This document shows, in pieces, positions 24,049-31,962 of a DNA stretch of 64,000 bases. A program made the translations under genes and the position numbers. Numbering within the stretch: the stretch's first letter is position 1; every line of letters begins with the position of its first letter. The notes beneath the pieces are model-generated. The model worked only from the letters and a program-made list of their open reading frames with translations, made no database searches and was not told where the DNA came from. Source of the DNA: Nonomuraea glycinis (GTDB taxonomy: Bacteria; Actinomycetota; Actinomycetes; Streptosporangiales; Streptosporangiaceae); contig NZ_BMNK01000002.1 of the NCBI RefSeq assembly GCF_014646515.1, forward strand, positions 827,343 to 891,342, written 5' to 3'.

Positions 24049-24063
24049 CCTACGTCATTTGTC
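24049..24063 (+). promoter_or_regulatory. Shared 15-bp box (site C)
   Basis: CCTACGTCATTTGTC ends 33 bp before the MFS start, where it would overlap the promoter. It is an exact copy of the boxes at 15090-15104 and, inverted, at 6313-6327. Confidence 0.5.
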
Positions 24064-24096
24064 CCGCATGGCAGTGAGTCTGCGATCCTGTGGCGG

Positions 24097-25296
24097 ATGT
24101 CCCCCATCAATCTGACGGCGCTGCGGAATCCGGCCTTCCGGCTGCTCGCGGCGGCGCAGCTCGGGTTCGTGCTGGGCGAGCAGATCCTCGTGGTCGCCGT
24201 CACCGTCTCGCTGCTCGACGCCGGAGGCGACGCCGCCACCGTGGGGGTCGTGCTCGCCGCCAAGGGCATCGCGTCGTTGAGCCTGCTCCTGGTCGGCGGC
24301 GTATGGTCCGACCGCCTTCCGCGACGGCGCATCCTGATCATCATGCTGGGCGTCGACGCCGCCGCCGCGATCGTCCCGGTCCTCTTCCTCGCGGGCCGGC
24401 CGCCCGCCTGGTCGCTGGCGGCGGTGCTGTTCGCGGTCGGCGCGGCGGAGTCGTTCATCCGGCCAGCCTTCAACGCCATGCTGGCGAGCACGCTGACGGA
24501 GGAGCAGCGCGTCTCCGGCCGGGCCGTCGTCAACATCTGCACGCGGGTGGGCGTCATCGCCGGCCCGGTGCTCGGCACGCTGCTGGCGAGCGGTCTCGAC
24601 CTCCTCCCGTTCGTGCTGGCGGCGGTCGTCTTCGCGGCCGGCGCGGCGACGTTCCGCCGGGTACGGGAACCCGCGTGGACGCCGGCGGCTCGCCGCTCGG
24701 TGCTGGGTGAGGCGTGGGCGGGGTTCGCCGAGGCGGGGCGCCGGCCGTGGCTGACGGCGCTGCTCCTGTTCTCCCCGGTCAGCCTCATGTTCGTGATCGC
24801 GCCGAGCCAGGTCCTGCTGCCGCTGCTGAGCCGCGACACCTTCGGCTCCTACACGGCGTACGGCACGGCCCTCGCGTGCTACGGCGCCGGTGGCCTGATC
24901 AGCAGTGTCACCATGATGGCCTGGCAGCCGAGGCGGCCGGGGGTCGTGGCCGTGTGCTCGATGTCCCTGTACGCGCTGGTCCCGCTGGCCCTGCTGTACG
25001 CCCCCTCCGTCGGAGTGCTGTTCTGCTGCTACCTCGTGGCCGGCTTCGGCGTCGAGACGTACGCCCTCACCTGGGACGTCGCGATGTACCGGGAGGTGCC
25101 GGACCACCTGATCGGGCGGATCACCTCGCTGGCCTGGCTCAGCACCTTCGGCCTGATGCCGTTCGGTCAGGCGCTGACCGGACCCCTGACGACCCTGCTG
25201 GGCACCGACGCCGTCCTCCTGGGCGCGGCCGGGCTGGTGCTGGTGATCCCGCCCTGCCTGCTCTTCGTGCGGGGGATGGCCCACCTGCGACGTTAG
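24097..25296 (+). CDS. MFS transporter
   Basis: A 399-residue protein with 10-12 hydrophobic helices and the conserved inter-helix loop GGVWSDRLPRRRIL between segments 2 and 3. The C-terminal half repeats the fold. It resembles the drug/enterobactin-exporter-type MFS proteins of actinomycetes, substrate unknown. The start at 24097 was preferred over an in-frame ATG at 24004 because the latter would put the shared 15-bp box in coding sequence and adds 31 residues not of membrane type. Its stop overlaps that of the convergent mftR by 4 bp. Confidence 0.83.
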   Translation: MSPINLTALRNPAFRLLAAAQLGFVLGEQILVVAVTVSLLDAGGDAATVGVVLAAKGIASLSLLLVGGVWSDRLPRRRILIIMLGVDAAAAIVPVLFLAGRPPAWSLAAVLFAVGAAESFIRPAFNAMLASTLTEEQRVSGRAVVNICTRVGVIAGPVLGTLLASGLDLLPFVLAAVVFAAGAATFRRVREPAWTPAARRSVLGEAWAGFAEAGRRPWLTALLLFSPVSLMFVIAPSQVLLPLLSRDTFGSYTAYGTALACYGAGGLISSVTMMAWQPRRPGVVAVCSMSLYALVPLALLYAPSVGVLFCCYLVAGFGVETYALTWDVAMYREVPDHLIGRITSLAWLSTFGLMPFGQALTGPLTTLLGTDAVLLGAAGLVLVIPPCLLFVRGMAHLRR

Positions 25297-25898
25297 GCGG
25301 GTTCTTCGCACAGGTGGTGGCGCAGGCCCGCGAGGGCTGCGTCCAGGAGGGCGGGGAGGGAGGCGTCCTCGGTGTCCAGCCACTGTTCGTACGCCGACAG
25401 CGCCATGCCCAGGCTCACATGGCCTACCGTCCGGGGCAGCAGGTCGTGGGGGGACAGGCCGTACCTCTCGGCGGTGTAGTCGGCGATCACGGCGCGCCAG
25501 GCGGCGTATTTCAGGGCGGAGTGCGCCTGCAGGGCGGGGGTGGTGAGGAGGAGGCGCATGCGTTCGCGGTGCTGGGGGATCGCGGCCTCGTCCAGGTGGT
25601 TGAAGTCGAGCACTGCCTGGTGCACCGCCCGGTGGACCGGGATGTCCAGGGGGGTGGCCCGCAGGAACGCGCGCAGGTGCGCGAGGCCGGCCTCGAACTG
25701 GCCCCAGGGGATGTCGTTCTTGGATGGGTAGTAGCGGAACAGCGTGCGCCGGCCGATGCCCGCGGCTTCGGCGATGGCGTCCACGGTCGTTTCCTCGAAG
25801 CCCCGGACCGCGAACAGCCGGAACGCCGCCCGCTCGATCGCGCCGAGGTCTGTGGCGGGGCGGCGGCCGGGCGCCTGCCTGGGTCGGCTGCTCACCAT
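25293..25898 (-). CDS. mftR: Mycofactocin system transcriptional regulator, TetR family
   Basis: A 201-residue TetR protein with helix-turn-helix ETTVDAIAEAAGIGRRTLFRYY (within about 27-50) followed by PSKNDIPWG, the recognition-helix region characteristic of MftR. It lies directly upstream of and divergent from mftA, the standard position. MftR in mycobacteria represses mft genes and responds to long-chain acyl-CoA. The ATG at 25898 follows CAGGGGG; a long upstream extension encoded antisense to mftA is spurious. Confidence 0.88.
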   Translation of the reverse strand: MVSSRPRQAPGRRPATDLGAIERAAFRLFAVRGFEETTVDAIAEAAGIGRRTLFRYYPSKNDIPWGQFEAGLAHLRAFLRATPLDIPVHRAVHQAVLDFNHLDEAAIPQHRERMRLLLTTPALQAHSALKYAAWRAVIADYTAERYGLSPHDLLPRTVGHVSLGMALSAYEQWLDTEDASLPALLDAALAGLRHHLCEEPA

Positions 25899-26007
25899 CC
25901 CCCTGAAGGTACTCCACAAGTAGGGCCTTCCTTTTTGGCCCTCGGTGTCATTAAGTAGTTGATGCACTCGGTGCCGCAATTGCGCCGCCCCCGACCGAGG
26001 AGTAGTC
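25899..26007. promoter_or_regulatory. Divergent mftR-mftA control region
   Basis: This 109-bp gap must hold both promoters and the MftR operator. AGGGCC (25922-25927) and GGCCCT (25937-25942) form a perfect inverted repeat around TTCCTTTTT, and an AT-rich stretch TCATTAAGTAGTTGATG follows. CGAGGAG is the mftA ribosome site. Operator assignment is a guess. Confidence 0.45.
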
Positions 26008-26106
26008 ATGGACGACAAGACCACCTCCACCACCGAGACGGACGAGCTCATCGAGGAGACGCTGCTGGAAGAGGTCTCCATCGACGGCATGTGCGGCGTC
26101 TACTAG
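26008..26106 (+). CDS. mftA: Mycofactocin precursor peptide
   Basis: A 32-residue peptide. The leader is acidic and helical (EETLLEEVSIDG) and the peptide ends IDGMCGVY, the invariant mycofactocin precursor tail. In the known pathway the C-terminal Val-Tyr is decarboxylated and cyclised by the radical-SAM enzyme MftC with MftB, released by MftE, oxidised by MftD and glycosylated by MftF to give a redox cofactor. A GAGGAG ribosome site precedes the ATG, and the fused mftB-mftC starts 13 bp after its stop. Confidence 0.97.
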   Translation: MDDKTTSTTETDELIEETLLEEVSIDGMCGVY

Positions 26107-26119
26107 CCGGCGCGCGGCG

Positions 26120-27697
26120 ATGACGAGCCCGCTCGACCAGGCCTGGGAGCTTTCCCCCAGCGTCGCCCTGCGGCCGGAGACCTTCGGGGCGATGGCCTAC
26201 CACTTCGGCAACCGGCGCCTGACCTTCCTCAAACGCACCGAGCTGGTCTCGGTCGTCGGGGCTCTCGCCGACCAGCCCGACGCCCGCGCCGCGCTGACGT
26301 ACGCCGGGGTGCCCGCCGCCCGCTGGCCCGCCTACGCCGAGGCGCTGCGCAGCCTGGCGGCGACCGACATGATCAGATTACGTACGGGAGCAAGGACGCC
26401 GCCGCAGGCGCTCACCCCGACGGGCGGGGGGAGCGCGGCGGCGAGTGGGGCGCTGGTTCGGCGGTTCGAGCAGGGGCTCGCCGCGCCCATCTGCCTGACC
26501 TGGGAGCTCACCTACGCGTGCAACCTGTCCTGCGTGCACTGCCTGTCGTCGTCCGGGCGGCGTGACCCCCGCGAGCTGAGCACCGAGCAGTGCAAGGCGG
26601 TGATCGACGAGCTGCGCGACATGCAGGTCTTCTACGTCAACATCGGCGGTGGTGAGCCGACCGTGCGGCCCGACTTCTGGGAGCTGCTGGAATACGCGGT
26701 GAGCCAGAAGGTCGGCGTGAAGTTCTCCACGAACGGCGTCCGCCTCACGCCGGAACGGGCCCGATTCCTGGCGGCCACGGACTACGTGGACGTGCAGGTG
26801 TCGCTCGACGGCGCCACGGCGGAGGTCAACGACCGGGTGCGCGGCGCGGGATCGTACGTGACCGCGCTGCGGGCGCTGGACGATCTGGCTGAGGCCGGGT
26901 TCGAGAACGCCAAGCTGTCCGTGGTCATGACCAGGGAGAACATCGGCCAGCTCGACGCGTTCAAGGCCATCGCGGACGCCAGGGGAGCGACCCTCCGGCT
27001 CACCCGGCTGCGCCCGTCGGGCCGTGGCGCCGACGTGTGGGACGACCTGCATCCGACCGCCGCCCAGCAGCGCGAGCTGTACGAGTGGCTGCTGCGGGCG
27101 GGCGAGGACGTGCTCACCGGCGACTCGTTCTTCCACCTGGCCGGCTACGGCGAGTCACTGCCGGGGCTGAACCTGTGCGGCGCGGGCCGGGTCGTCTGCC
27201 TGATCGATCCGGTCGGCGACGTGTACGCGTGCCCGTTCGCCATCCATGACCGCTTCCACGCCGGCAACGTGCTCACCGACGGCGGCTTCGCCACCGTGTG
27301 GCGGGAGTCGGAGCTGTTCAAGGAGCTCCGCTCACCCCAGACTGGCGGCGCCTGCTCCGGCTGCGACTTCTACGACTCCTGCCGGGGCGGGTGCATGGCG
27401 GCCAAGTTCTTCACCGGGCTGCCGCTGGACGGGCCCGACCCCGAATGCGTTCAGGGACACGCCGAAGGCGCGCTCGCCGCGCCCGGCCGTACGACGCCCA
27501 AGCCCGGCCAGGACCACTCCCACCGCACCCGCCCCGGCGGCGCGCGGCCGGGGCCGGTGCCGGTGCCGGTGACCATCGGGCGCCGTCCCACTCCGGCCGC
27601 GCGGCCGGTGCCGGTGACCCTTGGGCGCCCCACCCCAGCCGCTCCACCTGTGCACGCGTGCGCCGAGAGCCCGCTCGCCGGGTTCTCCGACGGCTAG
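26120..27697 (+). CDS. mftB-mftC: Fused MftB (precursor-recognition)-MftC (radical SAM maturase) protein
   Basis: A 525-residue protein joining two proteins that are separate in mycobacteria. Residues 1-90 match MftB (LRPETFGAMAYHFGNRRLTFLK), the RRE-type binder of the MftA leader. A Thr/Pro/Gly/Ala linker (about 90-110) leads to MftC: radical-SAM cysteines CNLSCVHC (134-141), GGGEP (176-180), and SPASM cysteines including 353, 360, 371, 412, 415, 421, 425 and 443 for auxiliary iron-sulfur clusters. The normal MftC end (LDGPDPECVQGH) is followed by ~75 extra residues with a duplicated 15-residue unit starting PVPVT (481-495 and 496-510). It decarboxylates and cyclises the Val-Tyr end of MftA. 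No stop, start or frame break is visible at the junction. Confidence 0.95.
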   Translation: MTSPLDQAWELSPSVALRPETFGAMAYHFGNRRLTFLKRTELVSVVGALADQPDARAALTYAGVPAARWPAYAEALRSLAATDMIRLRTGARTPPQALTPTGGGSAAASGALVRRFEQGLAAPICLTWELTYACNLSCVHCLSSSGRRDPRELSTEQCKAVIDELRDMQVFYVNIGGGEPTVRPDFWELLEYAVSQKVGVKFSTNGVRLTPERARFLAATDYVDVQVSLDGATAEVNDRVRGAGSYVTALRALDDLAEAGFENAKLSVVMTRENIGQLDAFKAIADARGATLRLTRLRPSGRGADVWDDLHPTAAQQRELYEWLLRAGEDVLTGDSFFHLAGYGESLPGLNLCGAGRVVCLIDPVGDVYACPFAIHDRFHAGNVLTDGGFATVWRESELFKELRSPQTGGACSGCDFYDSCRGGCMAAKFFTGLPLDGPDPECVQGHAEGALAAPGRTTPKPGQDHSHRTRPGGARPGPVPVPVTIGRRPTPAARPVPVTLGRPTPAAPPVHACAESPLAGFSDG

Positions 27698-27732
27698 AAA
27701 TCGCCGGGTTCTGCGACGAGGAAAGAGGTTCG

Positions 27733-28902
27733 ATGGCGAACGCGTGGTTCGAGACGGTGGCGGAGGCGCAGCGGCGGGCGCGGCGCCGGCTGCCCGGGTC
27801 GGTCTACTCGGCGCTGCTCGCCGGCTCGGAACGAGGCCGGACCTACCGCGACAACCTGGCCGCGTTCGCCGAGCTCGGCTTCGCGCCGCACGTGGCGGAC
27901 CTGCCCGCCAAGCGGGATCTGGGCACCACGGTGATGGGTCAGCAGATCTCGATGCCGGTGCTCATCTCGCCCACCGGGGTGCAGGCCGTACACCCTGATG
28001 GGGAGGTGGCGGTGGCGCGCGCCGCAGCGGCGCGCGGCACGGTCATGGGGTTGAGCAACTTCGCGAGCAAGTCCGTGGAGGAGGTCGTGCCGGCCAACCC
28101 GCGGACCTTCTTCCAGATGTACTGGATGGGCAGCAAGGACTCCATGGCCGGGCACATGGAGCGGGCCCGCGACGCCGGGGTCAAGGGGCTGATCGTCACC
28201 CTGGACTGGACGTTCTCCCACAGCCGGGACTGGGGCAGCCCGTGGATCCCGGACAAGCTGGACCTGAAGGCGATGGCCCGGCTCGCGCCGCAGACGCTGG
28301 CGCGGCCGCGGTGGCTGCTCGGCTTCGTCAAGTCCGGCCGGCTGCCCGACCTGACCGTGCCCAACGTGTCGGAGCCGGGCAGGCCGGCCCCGACGTTCTT
28401 CGGCGCGTACGGCGAGTGGATGCGGACACCGCCGCCGAGCTGGGAGGACGTGCGGTGGATGCGGGAGCAGTGGGGCGGGCCGTTCATGCTCAAGGGCATC
28501 GGCCGCCGCGACGACGCCCGCCGGGCGGTGGACATCGGGGTCACCGCGATCTCGGTGTCCAACCACGGCGGGAACAACCTGGACGGCACACCCGCCACCA
28601 TCCGGCTGCTGCCCGGCATCGCGGCCGCCGTCGGCCACGAGATCGAAGTCCTGATGGACGGTGGTGTACGGCGCGGCGGTGACGTGGTCAAGGCGGTCGC
28701 GCTGGGCGCGCGGGCGGTGATGATCGGCCGCGCCTGCCTGTGGGGGCTGGCGGCGAACGGGCAGGCGGGCGTCGAGAACGTGCTGGACGTGCTGCGCAAC
28801 GGGATCGACTCGGCGCTGCTGGGCCTCGGCCGGGCTTCCGTGCACGACCTGGTGCCCGGTGACGTGGTGATGCCGCCGGGGTTCACCCGCGAGATCGGCT
28901 GA
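27733..28902 (+). CDS. mftD: Mycofactocin FMN-dependent oxidase
   Basis: A 389-residue TIM-barrel flavoenzyme of the alpha-hydroxy-acid dehydrogenase family. FMN contacts are in SPTGVQ near residue 80, the active-site segment SNHGGNNLDG, and the phosphate site LMDGGVRRGGDVVKAVALGARAVMIGR (given by key glycines). MftD oxidatively deaminates the 3-amino-5-[(4-hydroxyphenyl)methyl]-4,4-dimethyl-2-pyrrolidinone intermediate to pre-mycofactocin, the redox-active form. GAAAGAGG precedes the ATG; a longer open frame upstream is a shadow of mftC. A 38-bp duplication starts in its last codons. Confidence 0.95.
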   Translation: MANAWFETVAEAQRRARRRLPGSVYSALLAGSERGRTYRDNLAAFAELGFAPHVADLPAKRDLGTTVMGQQISMPVLISPTGVQAVHPDGEVAVARAAAARGTVMGLSNFASKSVEEVVPANPRTFFQMYWMGSKDSMAGHMERARDAGVKGLIVTLDWTFSHSRDWGSPWIPDKLDLKAMARLAPQTLARPRWLLGFVKSGRLPDLTVPNVSEPGRPAPTFFGAYGEWMRTPPPSWEDVRWMREQWGGPFMLKGIGRRDDARRAVDIGVTAISVSNHGGNNLDGTPATIRLLPGIAAAVGHEIEVLMDGGVRRGGDVVKAVALGARAVMIGRACLWGLAANGQAGVENVLDVLRNGIDSALLGLGRASVHDLVPGDVVMPPGFTREIG

Positions 28903-28963
28903 CTGCGTGAAGAGGCGGCGGCCTGCGCGAGATCGGCTGACCACCCGATGAGGCGGCGGCCTG
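28888..28963. repeat. 38-bp tandem duplication at the mftD/mftE junction
   Basis: Copy 1 (28888-28925) and copy 2 (28926-28963) both run from CGCGAGATCGGCTGAC to GGCGGCGGCCTG, with a few differences in the middle. Copy 1 includes the mftD stop; copy 2 repeats those codons as non-coding spacer and contains the mftE ATG. The corresponding place in copy 1 reads GTGAAGAGGCGG, which looks like the ancestral start. Confidence 0.8.
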
Positions 28964-29718
28964 CCCCGAAGGATGATCCTCTGTCCGAGGAGGGTGACGA
29001 GCGTGCGCTGGCGGGTCTGGCCTGGTCCGCGCTGCCGGCCTCGCCCACGGTCCTGGTGCCGCTCGGCTCCACCGAGCAGCACGGTCCGCACCTGCCGCTG
29101 CACACCGACACGACCATCGCGACGGCGGTGGCGCGGGCCGTGGCCGCCCGTCTCCGGTTTCTGGTGGCGCCCGCCGTCGCGTACGGCGCCAGCGGCGAGC
29201 ACCAGGACTTCCCCGGCACGATGTCCATCGGTACCGAGGCGCTCCAGGTCCTGCTGGTCGAGCTCGTCCGGTCGCTGTCCCGCTGGGCCGGGCAGGTCGT
29301 GATCGTCAACGGGCACGGCGGCAACCTGCGCGCCCTTGCCGCCGCCGTGGCGCGGTTACGGTACGAGGGGCACGCCGTGGTGTGGGCACCCTGTACGACC
29401 CCCGGCACCGACGCCCACGCCGGCCATGCCGAGACCTCGCTCATGCTGCATCTGGCCCCGCACCTGGTGGACCTGGCATGGGCCGCGCCGGGCAACCTCA
29501 CCCCGCTCGCCGACCTTTTGCCCACGCTCACGGCCGAGGGCGTCGCCGCCGTGTCCCCGTCCGGCGTGCTCGGCGACCCCACCACGGCCTCCGCCGAGGC
29601 CGGCCGCCACCTGTTCGAGCAGCTGGCCGACGACGTGACGACCCGAATCCGAAACGGCGAAACAGACCGCACAGGCCGCCTCCTGAAACCGGCCGCGTCC
29701 GGGAGCAGAGGTGAGTGA
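28948..29718 (+). CDS. mftE: Mycofactocin precursor peptidase (creatininase family)
   Basis: A 256-residue metallopeptidase. Metal-binding motifs are TEQHGPHLPLHTD (about 43-55), GEHQDFPGT and VNGHGGN, as in creatininase/MftE proteins. It cuts the modified C-terminal dipeptide from the MftA core. The N-terminus (MRRRPAPKDD) comes from a duplicated segment, so the ATG at 28948 is likely but a GTG at 29003 cannot be excluded. The stop overlaps the next gene by 8 nt. Confidence 0.93.
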   Translation: MRRRPAPKDDPLSEEGDERALAGLAWSALPASPTVLVPLGSTEQHGPHLPLHTDTTIATAVARAVAARLRFLVAPAVAYGASGEHQDFPGTMSIGTEALQVLLVELVRSLSRWAGQVVIVNGHGGNLRALAAAVARLRYEGHAVVWAPCTTPGTDAHAGHAETSLMLHLAPHLVDLAWAAPGNLTPLADLLPTLTAEGVAAVSPSGVLGDPTTASAEAGRHLFEQLADDVTTRIRNGETDRTGRLLKPAASGSRGE

Positions 29719-30535
29719 GGGGCCGGTGGCTGCCGGTGGAGGGCGGGTGGCGTTGGTGACCGGGGCGGCGCGGGGGATCGGGGCGGCTGCCGTACGGGCT
29801 CTGTGTGCCAAGGGGTATCGGGTCGTCGCGGTCGACGGTTGCGCGGGGGACGGGCCGGAGCGGCCTGCCGGCGTGAGTTATGCGCTGGCGACCAAGGGTG
29901 AGCTGGAGGAGTTGGCCGATGACCACCCCGGCGCGGTCGTACCGTCTGTCGCTGATGTACGTGACGCCGATGAGCTGGCGGAGGCCGCGGCCCTGGCCGT
30001 GGCGCGGTTCGGGCGGCTGGACGCGGTCGTGGCCGCCGCGGCGGTCATCGTCGGCGGCCGGCCGCTGTGGGAGACGCCGGCCGCGCATGTGCACACCCTG
30101 TGGGAAACCGACGTGCTCGGCGTGTGGAACACGGCCGCCGCGTGTGTCCCGCACCTGCTGGCCGGGCCCGAGCCGGGCGGGTGCCGGTTCGTCGCGGTGG
30201 CCTCGGCCGCCGGGTCCCACGGGCTGTTCCGCCTGTCGGCCTACACGATGGCCAAGCACGCCGTGGTCGGCCTGGTCCGCGGGCTCGCCGCCGACTTGGT
30301 CGGTACCGGCGTGACCGCGGTCGCCGTCTCTCCCGGCTCGACCCGTACGCCCATGCTCAGCGCCACCGCCGACCTCTACGCCCTGGACACCATGGACGCC
30401 TTCGCCTCCTCCCAACTCCTGCGCCGCCTCATCGACCCCGCCGAGATCGCCGCGACGATCGCGTTCTGCTGCTCCCCCGAGGGAGGCGTCCTCAACGGAT
30501 CCGTGGTGTCAGCGGACGGAGGCTTCACCCCGTGA
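29711..30535 (+). CDS. Mycofactocin-coupled SDR-family oxidoreductase
   Basis: A 274-residue classical short-chain dehydrogenase with VTGAARGIG (about 16-24), an insertion after the second strand (ATKGELEELADDHPG), which is typical of the mycofactocin-associated SDR subfamily that holds its NAD cofactor tightly, and the active site SAYTMAKHAV (YxxxK). It lies between mftE and mftF in the common order. Such enzymes oxidise alcohols and pass electrons to mycofactocin; the substrate is unknown. GTG of mftF overlaps its stop (GTGA). Confidence 0.9.
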   Translation: MSEGPVAAGGGRVALVTGAARGIGAAAVRALCAKGYRVVAVDGCAGDGPERPAGVSYALATKGELEELADDHPGAVVPSVADVRDADELAEAAALAVARFGRLDAVVAAAAVIVGGRPLWETPAAHVHTLWETDVLGVWNTAAACVPHLLAGPEPGGCRFVAVASAAGSHGLFRLSAYTMAKHAVVGLVRGLAADLVGTGVTAVAVSPGSTRTPMLSATADLYALDTMDAFASSQLLRRLIDPAEIAATIAFCCSPEGGVLNGSVVSADGGFTP

Positions 30536-31962
30536 CCGGTCCGCTGCCGGTCGGGTTCGCCGTTCGGTTGAATCGGCACGTCCAGGTTCGTGACGGTGGT
30601 CGGACCCTCGTCGGCGGGGCGCCGACGCGGGTGCTCTACCTCACCGAGCGCGCCAGGGCGCTGATCGTCGATCGCACCGTACGGGTGACCGGCCGGGCCA
30701 CGGCCACGCTCGCCGACCGGCTGCTCGACACCGGCATGGCCGACCCGATCGTGGCGGAGCTGCCCGACCGCGACCTGTCCCAGGTGACGGTCGTCGTCCC
30801 GATCCGCGACCGTCCCGGCCCGCTGGACAGGCTGCTGGCCTGTCTGGACGGCCGCCTGCGGGTGGTCGTGGTCGACGACGGCTCCGCGGAGCCGGAGGCC
30901 ATCGCGGCGGTGGCGGCCGCCCATCGGGCCGAGCCGGTCGCGCTGGCCGTGAACGGTGGCCCCGCCGCGGCCAGGAACGCGGGGCTGCGCCGGGTCACCA
31001 CCCCCTACGTCGCCTTCGTCGACTCCGACGTGGTCCTCGACCCCGACGCGCTGCCGCTCCTGCTGCGCCACTTCGCCGACCCGAGGGTGGCCATGGCCGC
31101 CCCGCGCGTGCTGGGGCTGCGCATGCCGGGCCGGGACCGGTGGATCCGCCGGTACGAGGACGCGCGCTCCTCGCTCGACCTCGGGGTGGAGCCGGGGATC
31201 GTCCGGCCGCGCGCCCCCGTCTCCTGGGTGCCGAGCGCCTGTCTGCTGGCCCGGGTGGACGCGCTGGGCGACGGGTTCAGCGCCGACATGCGCGTCGCCG
31301 AGGACGTCGACCTGGTGTGGCGGCTCGCCGCCGCCGGCCGGCGGATCCGCTACGAGCCCACGGCGGTCGTACGGCACGAGCACCGTGCGGACGTGCACGA
31401 CTGGCTCGCCCGCAAGGCGTTCTACGGCACCGGCGCGCACCTGCTGGCCCGGCGCCACGGGACGAACGTGGCGCCCGTCGTGCTGGCTCCCTGGAGCGTG
31501 GGCTTCGTCCTCGCGCTGCTCGCCCAGCGGCGCTGGTCCCTGCCCGTCGCCGCGCTGCTCCTCGGCGTGGCCGCCGCGCGGATCGCGCGCAAGGTCGAGG
31601 GGAGCGCGCACCCGCGACGCCTGGGCCTGCGGCTGGCCGTGGACGGCGCGGTCGCCTCGGTCTGGCAGGCCGCCGCGCTCCTGCTGCGCCACTGGTGGCC
31701 GGTGGCCGCCGTCGGCTGCCTGTTCTCCCGGAGACTGCGCCGCGCCATGGTCGCGGCCACGGTGCTCGACACCGTGGTCGATCTACGCCGCACGAGGGCG
31801 CACCTGGACCCGATCAGGTACGCCCTCGCCCGCCGCCTCGACGACGCGGCCTACGGCTGCGGCGTCTGGTACGGCGCGATCCGCGGCCGTTCACCCCGGG
31901 CCCTGCTACCGGACGTACAGCGGCGGGCCCGGGGCCGGCGCCCGGTCAATCGTGGACGATGA
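30532..31962 (+). CDS. mftF: Mycofactocin glycosyltransferase
   Basis: A 476-residue family 2 glycosyltransferase from a GTG that overlaps the SDR stop. After an N-terminal extension of about 75 residues (an MftB-like start VGFAVRLNRHVQV) comes the GT-A domain: VTVVVPIRDRPGPL, VVDDGSAE, FVDSDVV (DxD type) and ADMRVAEDVDLVWRL. The C-terminal third has several hydrophobic helices, so it is probably membrane-bound. MftF adds the oligo-glucose chain to mycofactocin. Its 3' end overlaps the convergent alcohol dehydrogenase gene by 17 bp. No mftG (GMC oxidoreductase) gene is in the window. Confidence 0.94.
   Translation: MTGPLPVGFAVRLNRHVQVRDGGRTLVGGAPTRVLYLTERARALIVDRTVRVTGRATATLADRLLDTGMADPIVAELPDRDLSQVTVVVPIRDRPGPLDRLLACLDGRLRVVVVDDGSAEPEAIAAVAAAHRAEPVALAVNGGPAAARNAGLRRVTTPYVAFVDSDVVLDPDALPLLLRHFADPRVAMAAPRVLGLRMPGRDRWIRRYEDARSSLDLGVEPGIVRPRAPVSWVPSACLLARVDALGDGFSADMRVAEDVDLVWRLAAAGRRIRYEPTAVVRHEHRADVHDWLARKAFYGTGAHLLARRHGTNVAPVVLAPWSVGFVLALLAQRRWSLPVAALLLGVAAARIARKVEGSAHPRRLGLRLAVDGAVASVWQAAALLLRHWWPVAAVGCLFSRRLRRAMVAATVLDTVVDLRRTRAHLDPIRYALARRLDDAAYGCGVWYGAIRGRSPRALLPDVQRRARGRRPVNRGR

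Noticed and set aside
24004..24096. N-terminal extension of the MFS protein from the ATG at 24004
   Set aside because: It would place the conserved 15-bp intergenic box in coding sequence and adds residues unlike a transporter start.
25899..26090. Long N-terminal extension of mftR
   Set aside because: The extra codons are antisense to mftA and Ser-rich; the TetR fold begins after the ATG at 25898.
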